Below, piece by piece: positions 1-7,813 of a DNA stretch of 64,000 nt. Below the pieces are notes generated by a model. The model made no database searches. It had not been told where the DNA came from and was given only the letters and a program-made list of their open reading frames with translations. The stretch comes from Bin87 sp963668585 (GTDB lineage: Bacteria > Chloroflexota > Dehalococcoidia > Lucifugimonadales > UBA3495): assembly GCA_963668585.1 (NCBI GenBank), contig OY764869.1, positions 3,662,371 through 3,726,370 on the forward strand, given 5' to 3'. Position 1 is the stretch's first letter. Every line of letters begins with the position of its first letter. The position numbers and the translations under genes are program-made.

Positions 1-2
1 CG

Positions 3-95
3 GAAGACGCCCCGGGTTTCTGGGAGCAGCGCGGGTACAACAACAACGGCGACCCGTGGCAGGAAGAACGCTTCTGGCCAGAACTCACCCGCTGA
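3..95 (+). CDS. C-terminal fragment of a probable molybdopterin-dependent (sulfite-oxidase-like) oxidoreductase
   Basis: Only the last 30 codons lie in the window; the stop is TGA at 93-95. The visible peptide contains PGFWEQRGYNNNGDPW followed by a run of acidic and aromatic residues. As I remember the family, this resembles the extreme C-terminus of sulfite-oxidase-like molybdopterin proteins (a G-[FY]-W-E-x-x-G-Y-x-x-x-G-D-P-W pattern). That family match is memory-based, since the catalytic part is missing. A strong hairpin follows 27 bases after the stop, so this is the last gene of its transcript. Confidence 0.45.
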   Translation, partial: EDAPGFWEQRGYNNNGDPWQEERFWPELTR

Positions 96-121
96 AGCAT
101 CACTCCCGCGCCGGACAACAA

Positions 122-156
122 AAAACGGGAGAGGGTTTGGGACCCTCTCCCGTTTT
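122..156. terminator. Bidirectional rho-independent terminator
   Basis: A perfect 15-bp stem: the arm at 122-136 (starting AAAACGGGAG) pairs with 142-156 (ending CCCGTTTT) around a 5-base loop. The A run on one side and T run on the other let it work in both directions. It lies between the convergent oxidoreductase fragment (+) and the zinc-ribbon gene (-) and probably ends both transcripts. Confidence 0.9.
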
Positions 157-176
157 GGTTGGCATTCAGTGGGTGA

Positions 177-377
177 TTACGCTGCTCGCAGCAACTCCCG
201 GACCGCCTGGGAATCGGCGGGGGCGCGCCTGGTGATGGCCGCTTCGACCGCCGCGTTGGGGGCGTCAAGGTCCTTCTGGAGACCGCACTGGAGGCAGTTG
301 ATGTACATGCCGTAAATGTCCCGTTTGACTTGCAGGTCGCCTTCGCATTTCGGGCAGGCACCAAATTTCAGCGTCAT
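177..377 (-). CDS. Small zinc-ribbon protein, 66 aa
   Basis: A 66-residue protein with two cysteine pairs, CPKC at about residues 8-11 and CLQC at about 28-31, spaced as in a zinc ribbon; the C-terminal half is an Ala/Arg-rich helix. Function is unknown; such proteins may bind nucleic acid or a partner. The ATG at 377 is preceded by a near-perfect AAGGAGG, so the start is well supported. The gene is divergent from hspR, and the palindrome at 537-577 contains a sigma70-like promoter pointing towards it, so it may share heat-shock control. That link is inference. It ends against the terminator at 122-156. Confidence 0.7.
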   Translation of the reverse strand: MTLKFGACPKCEGDLQVKRDIYGMYINCLQCGLQKDLDAPNAAVEAAITRRAPADSQAVRELLRAA

Positions 378-536
378 GATAACCCTCCTTACCGATATCG
401 GTATTTTTGAAAATGTTGTATGTGGCGTTTCCGCCTGGTGCTGGTACGTATGAGACCGATGTATTGGATTGATGGATTGGATAGTTATTATCCTGGTCTG
501 AGCCTACAGTATGGTCGGCTCGGCTCTGTCAACATC

Positions 537-577
537 GACTATATCCCTTGACACGCGCTGTGTCAAGGGATATAGTC
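537..577. promoter_or_regulatory. Perfect palindrome: HAIR-like HspR operator overlapping two divergent sigma70-like promoters
   Basis: Arms of 17 bp (537-553 and 561-577) are perfect inverted repeats around a 7-base spacer. The inner part reads CTTGACA-N7-TGTCAAG, close in layout to the actinobacterial HspR site HAIR (CTTGAGT-N7-ACTCAAG). The palindrome also builds a promoter on each strand. On + there is TTGACA (548-553), 17 bases, TATAGT (571-576) facing hspR; on - there is TTGACA (566-561), 17 bases, TATAGT (543-538) facing the zinc-ribbon gene. One bound repressor dimer would cover both -35 elements. Confidence 0.75.
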
Positions 578-591
578 AACTCATAGCAATG

Positions 592-600
592 TGATATAAT
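592..600 (+). promoter_or_regulatory. Second hspR-side promoter: extended -10
   Basis: TGATATAAT at 592-600 is a perfect extended -10 (TG-n-TATAAT) just downstream of the palindrome. No good -35 lies 17 bases upstream. Transcription from here would begin near 607, ahead of the ribosome site GGAGAGG and the hspR start at 635. It may give basal expression of the heat-shock operon. Confidence 0.5.
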
Positions 601-634
601 TCACATACGGAGCGCAGGACGGAGAGGTACGGGT

Positions 635-1168
635 ATGCAACAACGATGGCCCAATCGGACCCAAGTTGGGCGCAGGCATTTGGAGTCCTACCCGGCTCCC
701 GCCGTGAATGCTCCGACGCCCTGGCCTGATGGCTCGGCCATCGCTCCGGGCGAGGAAATTCCGCAGGAGAACCCGGCGTCGGCCGGCGAACTGGAGGGCG
801 TGTACATCATATCGGTGGCGGCGCGTCTTTTGGAGATGCACCCGCAAACCCTCCGCAAATACGAGCGATTGGGCCTGATCCAACCCGTGCGCACCGTTGG
901 CATGCTCCGGTTGTATTCCCAGGACGACCTGCGAAAAGTAATGCTCATCAGGCACCTGATGGACAACCTGGGCCTGAACCTGGCCGGAGTCGAATTCGTT
1001 CTGAAACTGGTGAACAACCTCAATGTATTTACCCGGCGCCTCGCTCGATCCACCGGCGATGCCGACGTGGCCGAGCGCATCCGGGAAGAGGTCGCGCTGC
1101 TTTGCGACAGCCTCAGCCTGCCGGCGCCGGACCGAATCTCATCCTCAAACCAAACCGGGAATCCCTAA
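635..1168 (+). CDS. hspR: MerR-family heat-shock repressor HspR
   Basis: A 177-residue MerR-type regulator. After an unusual, Pro-rich N-terminal tail of about 55 residues comes the winged helix-turn-helix (ISVAARLLEMHPQTLRKYER, about 59-78, then an RLYSQDDL wing). A dimerising helix with LGLNLAGVE follows, as in HspR. The known role of the family is to repress chaperone operons in partnership with DnaK. Context supports this: grpE begins at the last base of its stop codon (TAATG) and dnaK follows, and a HAIR-like palindrome lies upstream. The start ATG at 635 has GGAGAGG ahead of it; a later start that skips the tail cannot be excluded. Having hspR first in the operon differs from the actinobacterial order dnaK-grpE-dnaJ-hspR. 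Confidence 0.88.
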   Translation: MQQRWPNRTQVGRRHLESYPAPAVNAPTPWPDGSAIAPGEEIPQENPASAGELEGVYIISVAARLLEMHPQTLRKYERLGLIQPVRTVGMLRLYSQDDLRKVMLIRHLMDNLGLNLAGVEFVLKLVNNLNVFTRRLARSTGDADVAERIREEVALLCDSLSLPAPDRISSSNQTGNP

Positions 1169-1785
1169 TGACAACCGAATACAACAGCCCCCCAGAGGAC
1201 CATCGGCCGGACGATCTCTCCGAGGCAACGCCCGACGAATCCTGGGAGACCGAACCTGCGGTCGATGCACCGGAAGAACGTCCGATGACGCCGGCCGAGG
1301 AAGCAGCCATGCTGCGGGCCGCCCTGGCCGAGGCGAACGAAGCGGTCGCGCGGCAGTCTGACGCCGTGCAGCGCGGCCAGGCCGACCTGGCCAACGCCCG
1401 ACGGCGACATGACGAAGAACGGCTGAACATCCAGCAGCAGGCCAACAGCCGTCTCCTGGTGCAATTGCTGCCCATCGTGGACGAGTTGGACCTGGCGGTG
1501 AACCACCTGGAGAGCAACGGAACCGTGTCCAACAGCGATGCGGCATCGGAATCCTGGGTGCAGGGAGTCCGACTGATTCACCGCAAACTGACCGGATTCC
1601 TTGAATCCCAGGGCGTAACCAGAATTGACGCATTGGGCTCGCCATTCAACCCGGAACTGCACGAGGCCGTGGGCATGGCGCACACCGCCGAGGTGGAGTC
1701 GGGATACATCGTTGAAGTTCTGCGACAGGGATACCGACTGCACGACCGCGTGGTGCAGGTCGCCCAGGTCGTGGTCAACCAGTGA
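1168..1785 (+). CDS. grpE: Nucleotide exchange factor GrpE
   Basis: 205 residues. GrpE dimerises through a long helix and opens the DnaK nucleotide cleft to release ADP. The sequence shows an acidic disordered N-terminus (to about residue 55), a long charged coiled coil (about 55-105), and the C-terminal beta domain with FNPELHEAVGM and a GYIVEVLRQGYRLHDRVVQV stretch, both hallmarks of the family. The start chosen is the ATG at 1168 that overlaps the hspR stop by one base (TAATG), implying translational coupling. dnaK follows after 87 bases. The operon is probably controlled by HspR at the upstream palindrome. No dnaJ is seen in the window. Confidence 0.95.
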   Translation: MTTEYNSPPEDHRPDDLSEATPDESWETEPAVDAPEERPMTPAEEAAMLRAALAEANEAVARQSDAVQRGQADLANARRRHDEERLNIQQQANSRLLVQLLPIVDELDLAVNHLESNGTVSNSDAASESWVQGVRLIHRKLTGFLESQGVTRIDALGSPFNPELHEAVGMAHTAEVESGYIVEVLRQGYRLHDRVVQVAQVVVNQ

Positions 1786-1872
1786 TGAAATCGCGCCAAC
1801 CGGAAGGGTATGGCGCACAACACGAACCACGCGAACAAACCCAAACTATCTTTGGATTTCAGGAGTACGACA

Positions 1873-3762
1873 ATGGCAAAAATTCTGGGCATCGACCTCG
1901 GCACTACCAACTCGGTGGCTGCGGTGATTGAAGCCGGAGAAGCGGAAGTGGTGGAGAGCGCCGAAGGTAACCGCATCACCCCATCCGTGGTGGCGGTGAA
2001 CACTCGCAGCGGCGAGCGGTATGTTGGCCAAACGGCCAAGCGGCAGGCCGTGACCAATCCGGAAAACACCATATTCTCCGTCAAGCGCCTGATGGGCCGA
2101 CGTTTTGAAGACCCCGAAGTGCAGGACGCCGCCAGGCGTTTGCCCTACAAGATCGTATCGGGCGAAAACGGCGACGCCCACGTGGAAATGTCGGGGCAGG
2201 CCTACGCGCCTCCGCAGATTTCCAGCATGGTCCTGCAGAAAATCCGCCAGGATGCGGAAGCCAAGCTGGGCGAACGCATCACCCAGGCCGTGATCACGGT
2301 GCCCGCATACTTCAACGACGCACAGCGTCAGGCGACCAAGGACGCCGGCACGATTGCCGGGCTGGAAGTCCTGCGCATCATCAACGAGCCCACCGCCTCC
2401 TCGTTGGCCTACGGGATAGATCGCCAGCAGACCGATTCCACCGTCGCGGTGTTTGACCTGGGCGGCGGCACCTTCGACATCACCGTCCTCGAGTTGGGCG
2501 AAGGTGTTTTTGAAGTGCTGTCCACCAACGGCGACACCTTTCTGGGTGGCGACGACTTTGACGAAGCGATACTCGGCTGGCTGGTGGAGGAATTCCGCGC
2601 GGAAACCGGTATCGACCTGGCCCAGGACCGCATGGCCCTGCAGAGGCTGCGAGATGCGGCGGAACGCGCCAAGATCGAGCTTTCCAGCACGCTGGAAACC
2701 GAAATCAACCTGCCCTTCATAACCGCCGATGCCAGCGGCCCGCAGCACCTGGTCAAACCCCTGAGCCGGTCGCGCCTGGAGCAACTAGTGGCCCAACTGA
2801 TAGATCGCACCGAGGGCCCGTGCCGTCAGGCCATCTCGGACGCGGGTATCTCCGCCGACAGGATCAACGACGTCATTTTGGTCGGCGGCATGACCCGGAT
2901 GCCTTCCGTGCAACAGAAGGTGCAACAGATCTTTGGCAAGGAGCCTTCGCGCTCGGTCAACCCGGACGAGGCGGTGGCGTTGGGCGCGGCGATACAGGCC
3001 GGCGTGTTGGGCGGCGAGGTTGGCGACATTGTCCTGCTGGACGTCACGCCGCTCACCCTGGGCATCGAGACCCTGGGGAACGTGACCACCGCCCTGATTC
3101 CTCGCAACACCACCATCCCGACCAAGAAAACCGAAACGTTCACCACCGCGGCCGACAGCCAGCCCAGCGTTGACATCCACGTCCTGCAGGGCGAGCGTCC
3201 CATGTCTGCGGACAACAAGACCATCGGCCGGTTCATGCTGGACGGTATTCTGCCGTCGCCCCGCGGAGTGCCTCAGATTGACGTTACGTTCGACATAGAT
3301 TCCAACGGCATCCTGAGCGTGTCGGCGCAGGACAAGGGCACGGGCAAGGAGCAGCGCATCGTCATCCAGACCAGCAGCGGCCTTTCGCAGGAAGACATCG
3401 AGAGCATGATGTCGGAAGCCCGGGCCAACGAGGAGGCTGACCGGGCCCGGCGCGCTGAGGTGGAAACGCGCAATCAGGCCGACAGTCTGGCCTATTCGGC
3501 GGAACGGTTGCTGACCGAACACGCCGAAGTGTTGCCGGCCGACCTGAAAGCGGAGGCCGAGGGCAAACTGGAGGCGTTGCGGTCGGCGATTGCGGCCAAC
3601 AACGTCGCCCAGATGCAAACGGCGATGAACGAGTTGAACGACGTTCTACAGCGCGTGGGCCAGGCGGTTTACACACAGCCGGGAGCAACCGATCCGGGTA
3701 GCGCGCCTCCGGGAGACGCCCCCGGGGACGACACGGTGGAGGGCGAGTTCCGGGAAGTCTAG
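1873..3762 (+). CDS. dnaK: Hsp70 chaperone DnaK
   Basis: 629 residues, full length for DnaK. The ATPase half carries ILGIDLGTTNSVAAV at the N-terminus, the phosphate-2 loop FDLGGGTFDITVLELG and the adenosine loop VILVGGMTRMPS. The substrate-binding half follows (TPLTLGIETLG onward), then a helical lid and a Gly/Pro/Asp-rich tail ending in an acidic GEFREV. It refolds proteins in an ATP cycle with GrpE and J-proteins, and in HspR systems also acts as co-repressor. The start is ATG 1873, preceded by AGGAG at 1861; an in-frame start further up at 1810 lacks a good ribosome site and would add a non-family tail. Third gene of the hspR operon. Confidence 0.97.
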   Translation: MAKILGIDLGTTNSVAAVIEAGEAEVVESAEGNRITPSVVAVNTRSGERYVGQTAKRQAVTNPENTIFSVKRLMGRRFEDPEVQDAARRLPYKIVSGENGDAHVEMSGQAYAPPQISSMVLQKIRQDAEAKLGERITQAVITVPAYFNDAQRQATKDAGTIAGLEVLRIINEPTASSLAYGIDRQQTDSTVAVFDLGGGTFDITVLELGEGVFEVLSTNGDTFLGGDDFDEAILGWLVEEFRAETGIDLAQDRMALQRLRDAAERAKIELSSTLETEINLPFITADASGPQHLVKPLSRSRLEQLVAQLIDRTEGPCRQAISDAGISADRINDVILVGGMTRMPSVQQKVQQIFGKEPSRSVNPDEAVALGAAIQAGVLGGEVGDIVLLDVTPLTLGIETLGNVTTALIPRNTTIPTKKTETFTTAADSQPSVDIHVLQGERPMSADNKTIGRFMLDGILPSPRGVPQIDVTFDIDSNGILSVSAQDKGTGKEQRIVIQTSSGLSQEDIESMMSEARANEEADRARRAEVETRNQADSLAYSAERLLTEHAEVLPADLKAEAEGKLEALRSAIAANNVAQMQTAMNELNDVLQRVGQAVYTQPGATDPGSAPPGDAPGDDTVEGEFREV

Positions 3763-3916
3763 CGGCTTCGGCGATGGGCGATCTGCGCGGGCGACGTTGG
3801 AATAAATGGACGCTGGCGGGTTGATTCATGGCCGGAAAATCAAATGCGAACCGGGGTTGCCAATCTGCAAATCCTTAGTAAACTACCCCGACGGCGATGT
3901 TGCCAGTATCGGAAAG

Positions 3917-3925
3917 TGCTATAAT
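3917..3925 (+). promoter_or_regulatory. Extended -10 promoter before the 110-aa gene
   Basis: TGCTATAAT (TG-n-TATAAT) lies 61 bases ahead of the start at 3986. A -35 is weak. It suggests the small gene after dnaK has its own promoter, separate from the heat-shock operon. Confidence 0.55.
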
Positions 3926-3985
3926 GTCGTTGAGCTTACCATCGATAGCGGTGGTAATGTCCCGCCGGAAATTGGGAGAAATGCA

Positions 3986-4318
3986 ATGAACGCATCACAG
4001 AGAGACGACGTGGAAGTGGGCGGATTGGACCAGGAAAACCCGGTGGCAAACCCCGATCCGATTGTCGTGGAGCAGCAGGCAGGCCCGCAGGTTGAGGACT
4101 ATGACATCGAGTCGCTGACGCCGTTGCAGGCTCACTATCTGGAGTCGCTGCGACAGTTGGTGATGGTCAAGAACGAATACCAGTCTGCGTCCGACTACGA
4201 AACCTGGATGATGGAGTCCATCAACCGGTCAATCTACTCGGCGCTGCGCGATTGCATCGAAGCCAATATCGGGACCATCGCGAAGGAACTGCTCCATCGG
4301 GAACACCAGGTCAACTAA
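3986..4318 (+). CDS. Conserved-looking hypothetical acidic protein, 110 aa
   Basis: I do not recognise a family. The first 45 residues are acidic and look disordered; the rest (about 46-110) is predicted helical, with LTPLQAHYLESLRQLVMVKN and a C-terminal amphipathic helix. There is no signal peptide or membrane segment. The start chosen is ATG 3986 with GGGAGA upstream; the reading frame stays open before it, but those codons lie above the promoter at 3917-3925. The gene has its own promoter and a GC-rich hairpin after it, so it is a real single-gene unit. Position next to dnaK hints at, but does not prove, a stress-related role. Confidence 0.65.
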   Translation: MNASQRDDVEVGGLDQENPVANPDPIVVEQQAGPQVEDYDIESLTPLQAHYLESLRQLVMVKNEYQSASDYETWMMESINRSIYSALRDCIEANIGTIAKELLHREHQVN

Positions 4319-4333
4319 ATTTGGCGATCAGAC

Positions 4334-4373
4334 GCGGCGGCGGGGTGGGGCAAAACCCTCATCCCGCCGCCGC
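4334..4373 (+). terminator. GC-rich hairpin after the 110-aa gene
   Basis: GCGGCGGCGGG (4334-4344) pairs perfectly with CCCGCCGCCGC (4363-4373). It begins 15 bases after the stop codon at 4318. No proper T run follows, so termination may be partial. Confidence 0.55.
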
Positions 4374-4414
4374 TACTGTTTAACTGGAGCGTGGTGGAAC
4401 GAGCCAGACGCCCT

Positions 4415-4445
4415 TTGACGCCGGATTCGGATTTTGTGCTATAAT
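4415..4445 (+). promoter_or_regulatory. tRNA operon promoter
   Basis: TTGACG (4415-4420), a 19-base spacer and TATAAT (4440-4445) with an extended -10 TG at 4437-4438. It ends 14 bases before tRNA-Leu(GAG) and probably drives the three-tRNA cluster. Confidence 0.7.
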
Positions 4446-4459
4446 CCCGATATGTCTAT

Positions 4460-4546
4460 GCCGAGGTGGTGGAAATGGTAGACACGCGGTCTTGAGGGGG
4501 CCGTGGGCTTTCGCTCGTGTGGGTTCAAGTCCCGCCCTCGGCACCA
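4460..4546 (+). tRNA. tRNA-Leu (GAG)
   Basis: 87 bases with a long class-II variable arm. Acceptor GCCGAGG pairs with CCTCGGC (4536-4542); discriminator A and an encoded CCA follow. The anticodon stem CGGTC/GGCCG encloses the loop TTGAGGG, giving anticodon GAG (codon CUC and wobble). First of three tRNAs in a row. Confidence 0.95.
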
Positions 4547-4611
4547 ATCAGGCTCGGCGAGCAAGGCAGCAACAGTTTCTGGCGTCAGCAGGTATTACAC
4601 CTCATTACCGA

Positions 4612-4687
4612 GGCGACGTAGCCAAGTGGTTAAGGCGGAGGTCTGCAAAACCTCTATTCGGCGGTTCGAATCCGCCCGTCGCCTCCA
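4612..4687 (+). tRNA. tRNA-Cys (GCA)
   Basis: 76 bases. Acceptor GGCGACG/CGTCGCC, anticodon stem GAGGT/ACCTC with loop CTGCAAA (anticodon GCA), T-stem GGCGG/CCGCC. Discriminator U and encoded CCA are as expected for cysteine. Confidence 0.96.
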
Positions 4688-4793
4688 ACCCTCCCCTCTG
4701 AAAGCGCCAGCGAACCAACCAGCCTCAAGGATCAGCGTTCACCAAACCGACAGCGGTCCATGACAGACGAGTCATGGGAATGGTTTTACTGTT

Positions 4794-4880
4794 GCCGAGG
4801 TGGCGAAACGGCAGACGCGGCGGACTTAAAATCCGCTACCTTTCTGAGGTGTGTGGGTTCGAGTCCCTCCCTCGGCACCA
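4794..4880 (+). tRNA. tRNA-Leu (TAA), integration site of the island
   Basis: 87 bases, class II, encoded CCA. Anticodon stem GCGGA/TCCGC with loop CTTAAAA, giving anticodon TAA (codon UUA). Its last 21 bases (4860-4880) form part of the 26-bp repeat found again at 20373-20398, so its 3' half may come from an integrated element. The T-stem shows a T-T mismatch at the second pair (GTGGG against CCCTC), where tRNA-Leu(GAG) nearby has a G-T wobble. It may reflect sequence brought in by the element. Confidence 0.93.
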
Positions 4881-4885
4881 AATTC
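4860..4885 (+). repeat. attL-like 26-bp direct repeat
   Basis: Reads CGAGTCCCTCCCTCGG through the tRNA CCA and on into AAATTC; identical to 20373-20398. The left copy is joined to the complete tRNA gene, as in attL of a tRNA-targeting element. Confidence 0.85.
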
Positions 4886-5446
4886 TCAATAGGCGTCAAT
4901 CCCCGTTTGAAAGGGGTATCAATAAGCATTGCGGCGGCAGAAATGCCGCCATTTTGCCGCCATTAGTGGTGGCAAAGCCGTTTTTCGGGCCAAAACTGTC
5001 CCAATCAGATCCCAGCGCACGCAGTCCTTTGAAAAAAGTTTCGAACCCTACAGGGATATAAGTTCGGGTCGAAGTGCTGGCTCGTTGGCCTTTGGCTCGT
5101 TGAAGACGGCCGAACAAGGTATCGGGCACCATTTTCACCACCGTCCAGTTTCAACCGGTGAGATGTCAGTTTCCTCCGGATAGTCAAGCGTCGCCCATGG
5201 TGATGGAGAATACGTCGCGGGCTCAGGTCGTTGAGGCATCGTTCCAACTTCCTAAATGACGCACCCCGCATTGGCCGGGGAAAAGCACATGCACGGCGAT
5301 AGACCGTGAATCCCTGGACGCTTTGTCCCAACGATTTCCAGAGGAGCGGCGCGCGATTGACCGATTGACTGCAGCTTGGTAATACTCCCAGTCGCGTGTT
5401 TGCACGACAGGACTCCAGCCCGGCCGGGCACTTCAGGGAGAGATCC
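4886..5446. other. Left end of island, no gene supported
   Basis: About 560 bases with only short, unconvincing frames. It holds GCCAAAAC-TGTCCC near 4989, a near match to the GCCAAAACGTCCC motif found close to both integrase 3' copies (11097, 20287) and beyond the right att (21288-21276). These may be integrase arm sites. A short repeat-like stretch around 4891-4921 occurs only once. Confidence 0.5.
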
Positions 5447-6840
5447 ATGCCACTCACCCGCCAGGAACTGCAATCCAAACTCTGGCAGGTTGCCGACATC
5501 CTGCGGGGCCAGATCAACTCCACCGATTACAAGAACTAATTCCTCTCGATGCTGTTCCTGAAGCGGCTGTCGGACCGGTTCGACGAGGAGGTGGCGATCG
5601 CCGTGGCTGCCGGCGTGCCCCAGGCCGCCGCCGTTGCCGATCCCGACGAGCACCAGTTCGCGGTACCGGAGAGCGCACATTGGAATCAGATCGTCAAGGC
5701 GACCATGACCCTGGGCGAGGCGCTGAACATCGCCAGCCACGAGATCGAGTACGCCAACGCCGGTCGCATCGACGGGGTGCTCACCGGCACCAACTGGAAC
5801 GACGAGTCCAAGCTGGGCAGCCCCGCCAGCCGCGAGCGCATCATCCGCAGCCTGCTGACCCACTTCAACGATCTGGACCTGAGGGATGACAACTTCGCAG
5901 CTGACGGGGACGGCACCAGCAACGTGCTAGGCGATGCGTATGAGTACCTCATCTACCAGTTCGCCGACGATGCCGGCAAAAAGGTTGCGAGTTCTATACG
6001 CCGCGTTCGGTGGTGCGGCTCATCGGGGAACTGCTGCAACCGAAGGAGGGGATGCGCATCTGCGTCCCCACCTTCGGTTCGGGTGGCATGCTCATCCTGG
6101 CCGCCGATTACGTGCAGGAACGTGGTGGGCAGCGTCAGAACTTGATGCTTGAAGGTTAGGAAAGGAACCTGGATACCCTGGCCATCGGCAAGCTCAACAT
6201 GCTGCTCCACGGGCTGGCGTCCGCGCGACTGGTGCCGGGCGACGTCATCGCCGAACCCGGACTGGTGGACGCGCAGGGCCGGCTGCAATCCTATGACCGC
6301 GTCATCGCCAACCCGCCGTTCAGCTTGAAGAACTGGGGCCATGACTACGCGCCCAGCGACGAACACCATCGCTTCGACCGGTACGGCGCCATCCCTCCGC
6401 GAACCCGCGGGGATCTGGCGTTTCTGTTGCACATGCTCGGGGTGACCAACGCCGGTGGCATGGTGGGTGTGGTGATGCCCCACGGCGTGCTGTTCCGTGG
6501 CGGCGCCGAGGGCAAGATCCGCAAGGGCATCGTGGACGCCGATCTCTTCGAGGCGATCATCGGGCTGGCGCCCAACCTGTTCTTTGGCGCGGCCATCCCG
6601 GTGTCCATCTGCGTGCTGAACAAGAATAAGCCGGCGGCGCGACGCGGCAAGGTGTTATTCGTGGACGCTGCCCAAGATGGCTACTACCGTCCGGGTAAGG
6701 CGCAGAATTTCCTGGATCAGGAGCACATCGACAGCATCGTCAGTGCGTTCCAGGGCTACGCGGACGTGGAACGGTTCGCCCACGTGGCTGATCTGGACGA
6801 GATCGCCGGCAACGACTACAACCTGAACATCAGCCGCTAA
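5447..6840 (+). pseudogene. hsdM: Decayed type I restriction-modification methyltransferase subunit (HsdM)
   Basis: HsdM transfers methyl groups to adenine in a complex with HsdS and HsdR. The remnant starts MPLTRQELQSKLWQVADILR at 5447 with GGGAGAG upstream. It then hits TAA at 5537 (the family has KNY there). A 1-base loss near 5983 shifts the frame before CEFYTPRSVVRL (family KGGEFYTP). TAG at 6157 interrupts LEG-ERN (family YGQERN). Motif I is altered to PTFGSGGM, while motif IV NPPF is kept. Coding then runs to a TAA at 6838 formed at the edge of an IS, cutting off the C-terminus. No hsdS or hsdR is present. This is a dead restriction system carried in the island. Confidence 0.9.
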
Positions 6841-7811
6841 GTGCCTGTCCTAATAACTGGTGAAAACTCGCGGTCCCGTTCCGGTGAGTCAGGCCAGGGT
6901 TGCATCTAGACTGGGTCAATGACCAAATCGAAAGACCCCAAGCCCCCGCGTCCCAAGCGTGCGGGTCCGGCCGCCAGGACCAATCCCACCACCGGCGGTT
7001 TCCAGATCTCCGATGAACTCTGGGAGGTGCTGGAGCCGTTGATCCCCGAGCATGTGAACACCCATCGGTTTGGCGGCGGCCGGCCCCGGGTTCCCGACCG
7101 CACCTGCGCCAACGGCATTTTCTACGTGCTGCGTACCGGCTGCCAGTGGAAAGCCCTGGATGCCACCGGCATCTGTTCCGGGTCCACGGCCCACCTGCGC
7201 TTCCAGGAATGGGTGGCCGCTGGGGTGTTCCTGGAGTTGTGGCGAGTGGGATTGGAACGCTATGACGAACTGAAGGGTTTGGACTGGAGTTGGCTGAGCA
7301 TGGACGGCGCCATGACCAAATCGCCTCTGGGCGGGGGGAAAAACCGGCGCCAACCCCACCGACCGCGGCAAGCGGGGCGTCAAGCGCAGTCTGCTGACTG
7401 AAGCGTCAGGCATTCCGGTGGGTCTGGCGGTGGACGGCGCCAACCGCCACGACATGAAGCTGGTGTGGGCCACGGTGGATAGCCTGGCGGTATACCGACC
7501 GGCACCCAGGCCAGAGCAGCCCCAGGGGATGTGCCTGGATAGAGGCTACGACTTCGCCGAGGTGCGTCGCACCCTGGAGGAGTTCGGCTTCACCGCCCAC
7601 ATCCGCGGCCGAGGCGAAGAGGCTTGGGCAATCAAAAGAGAGGCTGGGTTCAAAGCCAGGCGTTGGGTGGTGGAACGCACCCACAGTTGGCTGAACCGTT
7701 TTCGGCGCATTCTCGTCCGTTGGGACAAGTCCCCCGACAACTACATCGCCTTTCTGCATTTCGCCTGTGCCCTCATCACCCTCAGAGCTGCCGGGTTATT
7801 AGGATAGGCTC
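6841..7811 (+). mobile_element. IS5-family insertion sequence, 971 bp
   Basis: Terminal inverted repeats: the left end (GTGCCTGTCCTAATAAC from 6841) matches the inverted right end (GAGCCTATCCTAATAAC from 7811) at 15 of 17 bases. TAA and TTA flank the two ends. It carries one transposase reading frame broken by a shift. It truncates hsdM on the left and touches the next IS on the right. Confidence 0.85.
6919..7807 (+). pseudogene. IS5-family transposase, frame broken
   Basis: The first part (6919-7401, about 140 aligned residues) contains the IS5-type N-terminal domain (DELWEVLEPLIPEH, RTGCQWKAL) and the first catalytic Asp in WLSMDGAMTKSPLGGGK. The second part (to 7807) continues GANPTDRGKRGVKRSLLTE, has the second Asp in CLDRGYDF and the C-terminal Glu region WVVERTHSWLNRFRR. 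Joining them needs a +1 step in a G6A5 run at 7333-7343. Programmed shifts in this family are normally -1, so this looks like a 1-base insertion, either real decay or a homopolymer reading error. Confidence 0.82.
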
Positions 7812-7813
7812 TT

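Noticed and set aside
1846..2784. 312-codon minus-strand frame within dnaK
   Set aside because: dnaK is unmistakable on the plus strand; the antisense frame reflects codon bias.
4891..4921. CRISPR-like repeat (GTCAATCCCCGTTTGAAAGG)
   Set aside because: It resembles the style of some CRISPR repeats but occurs once, with no second copy, spacer or cas gene in the window.
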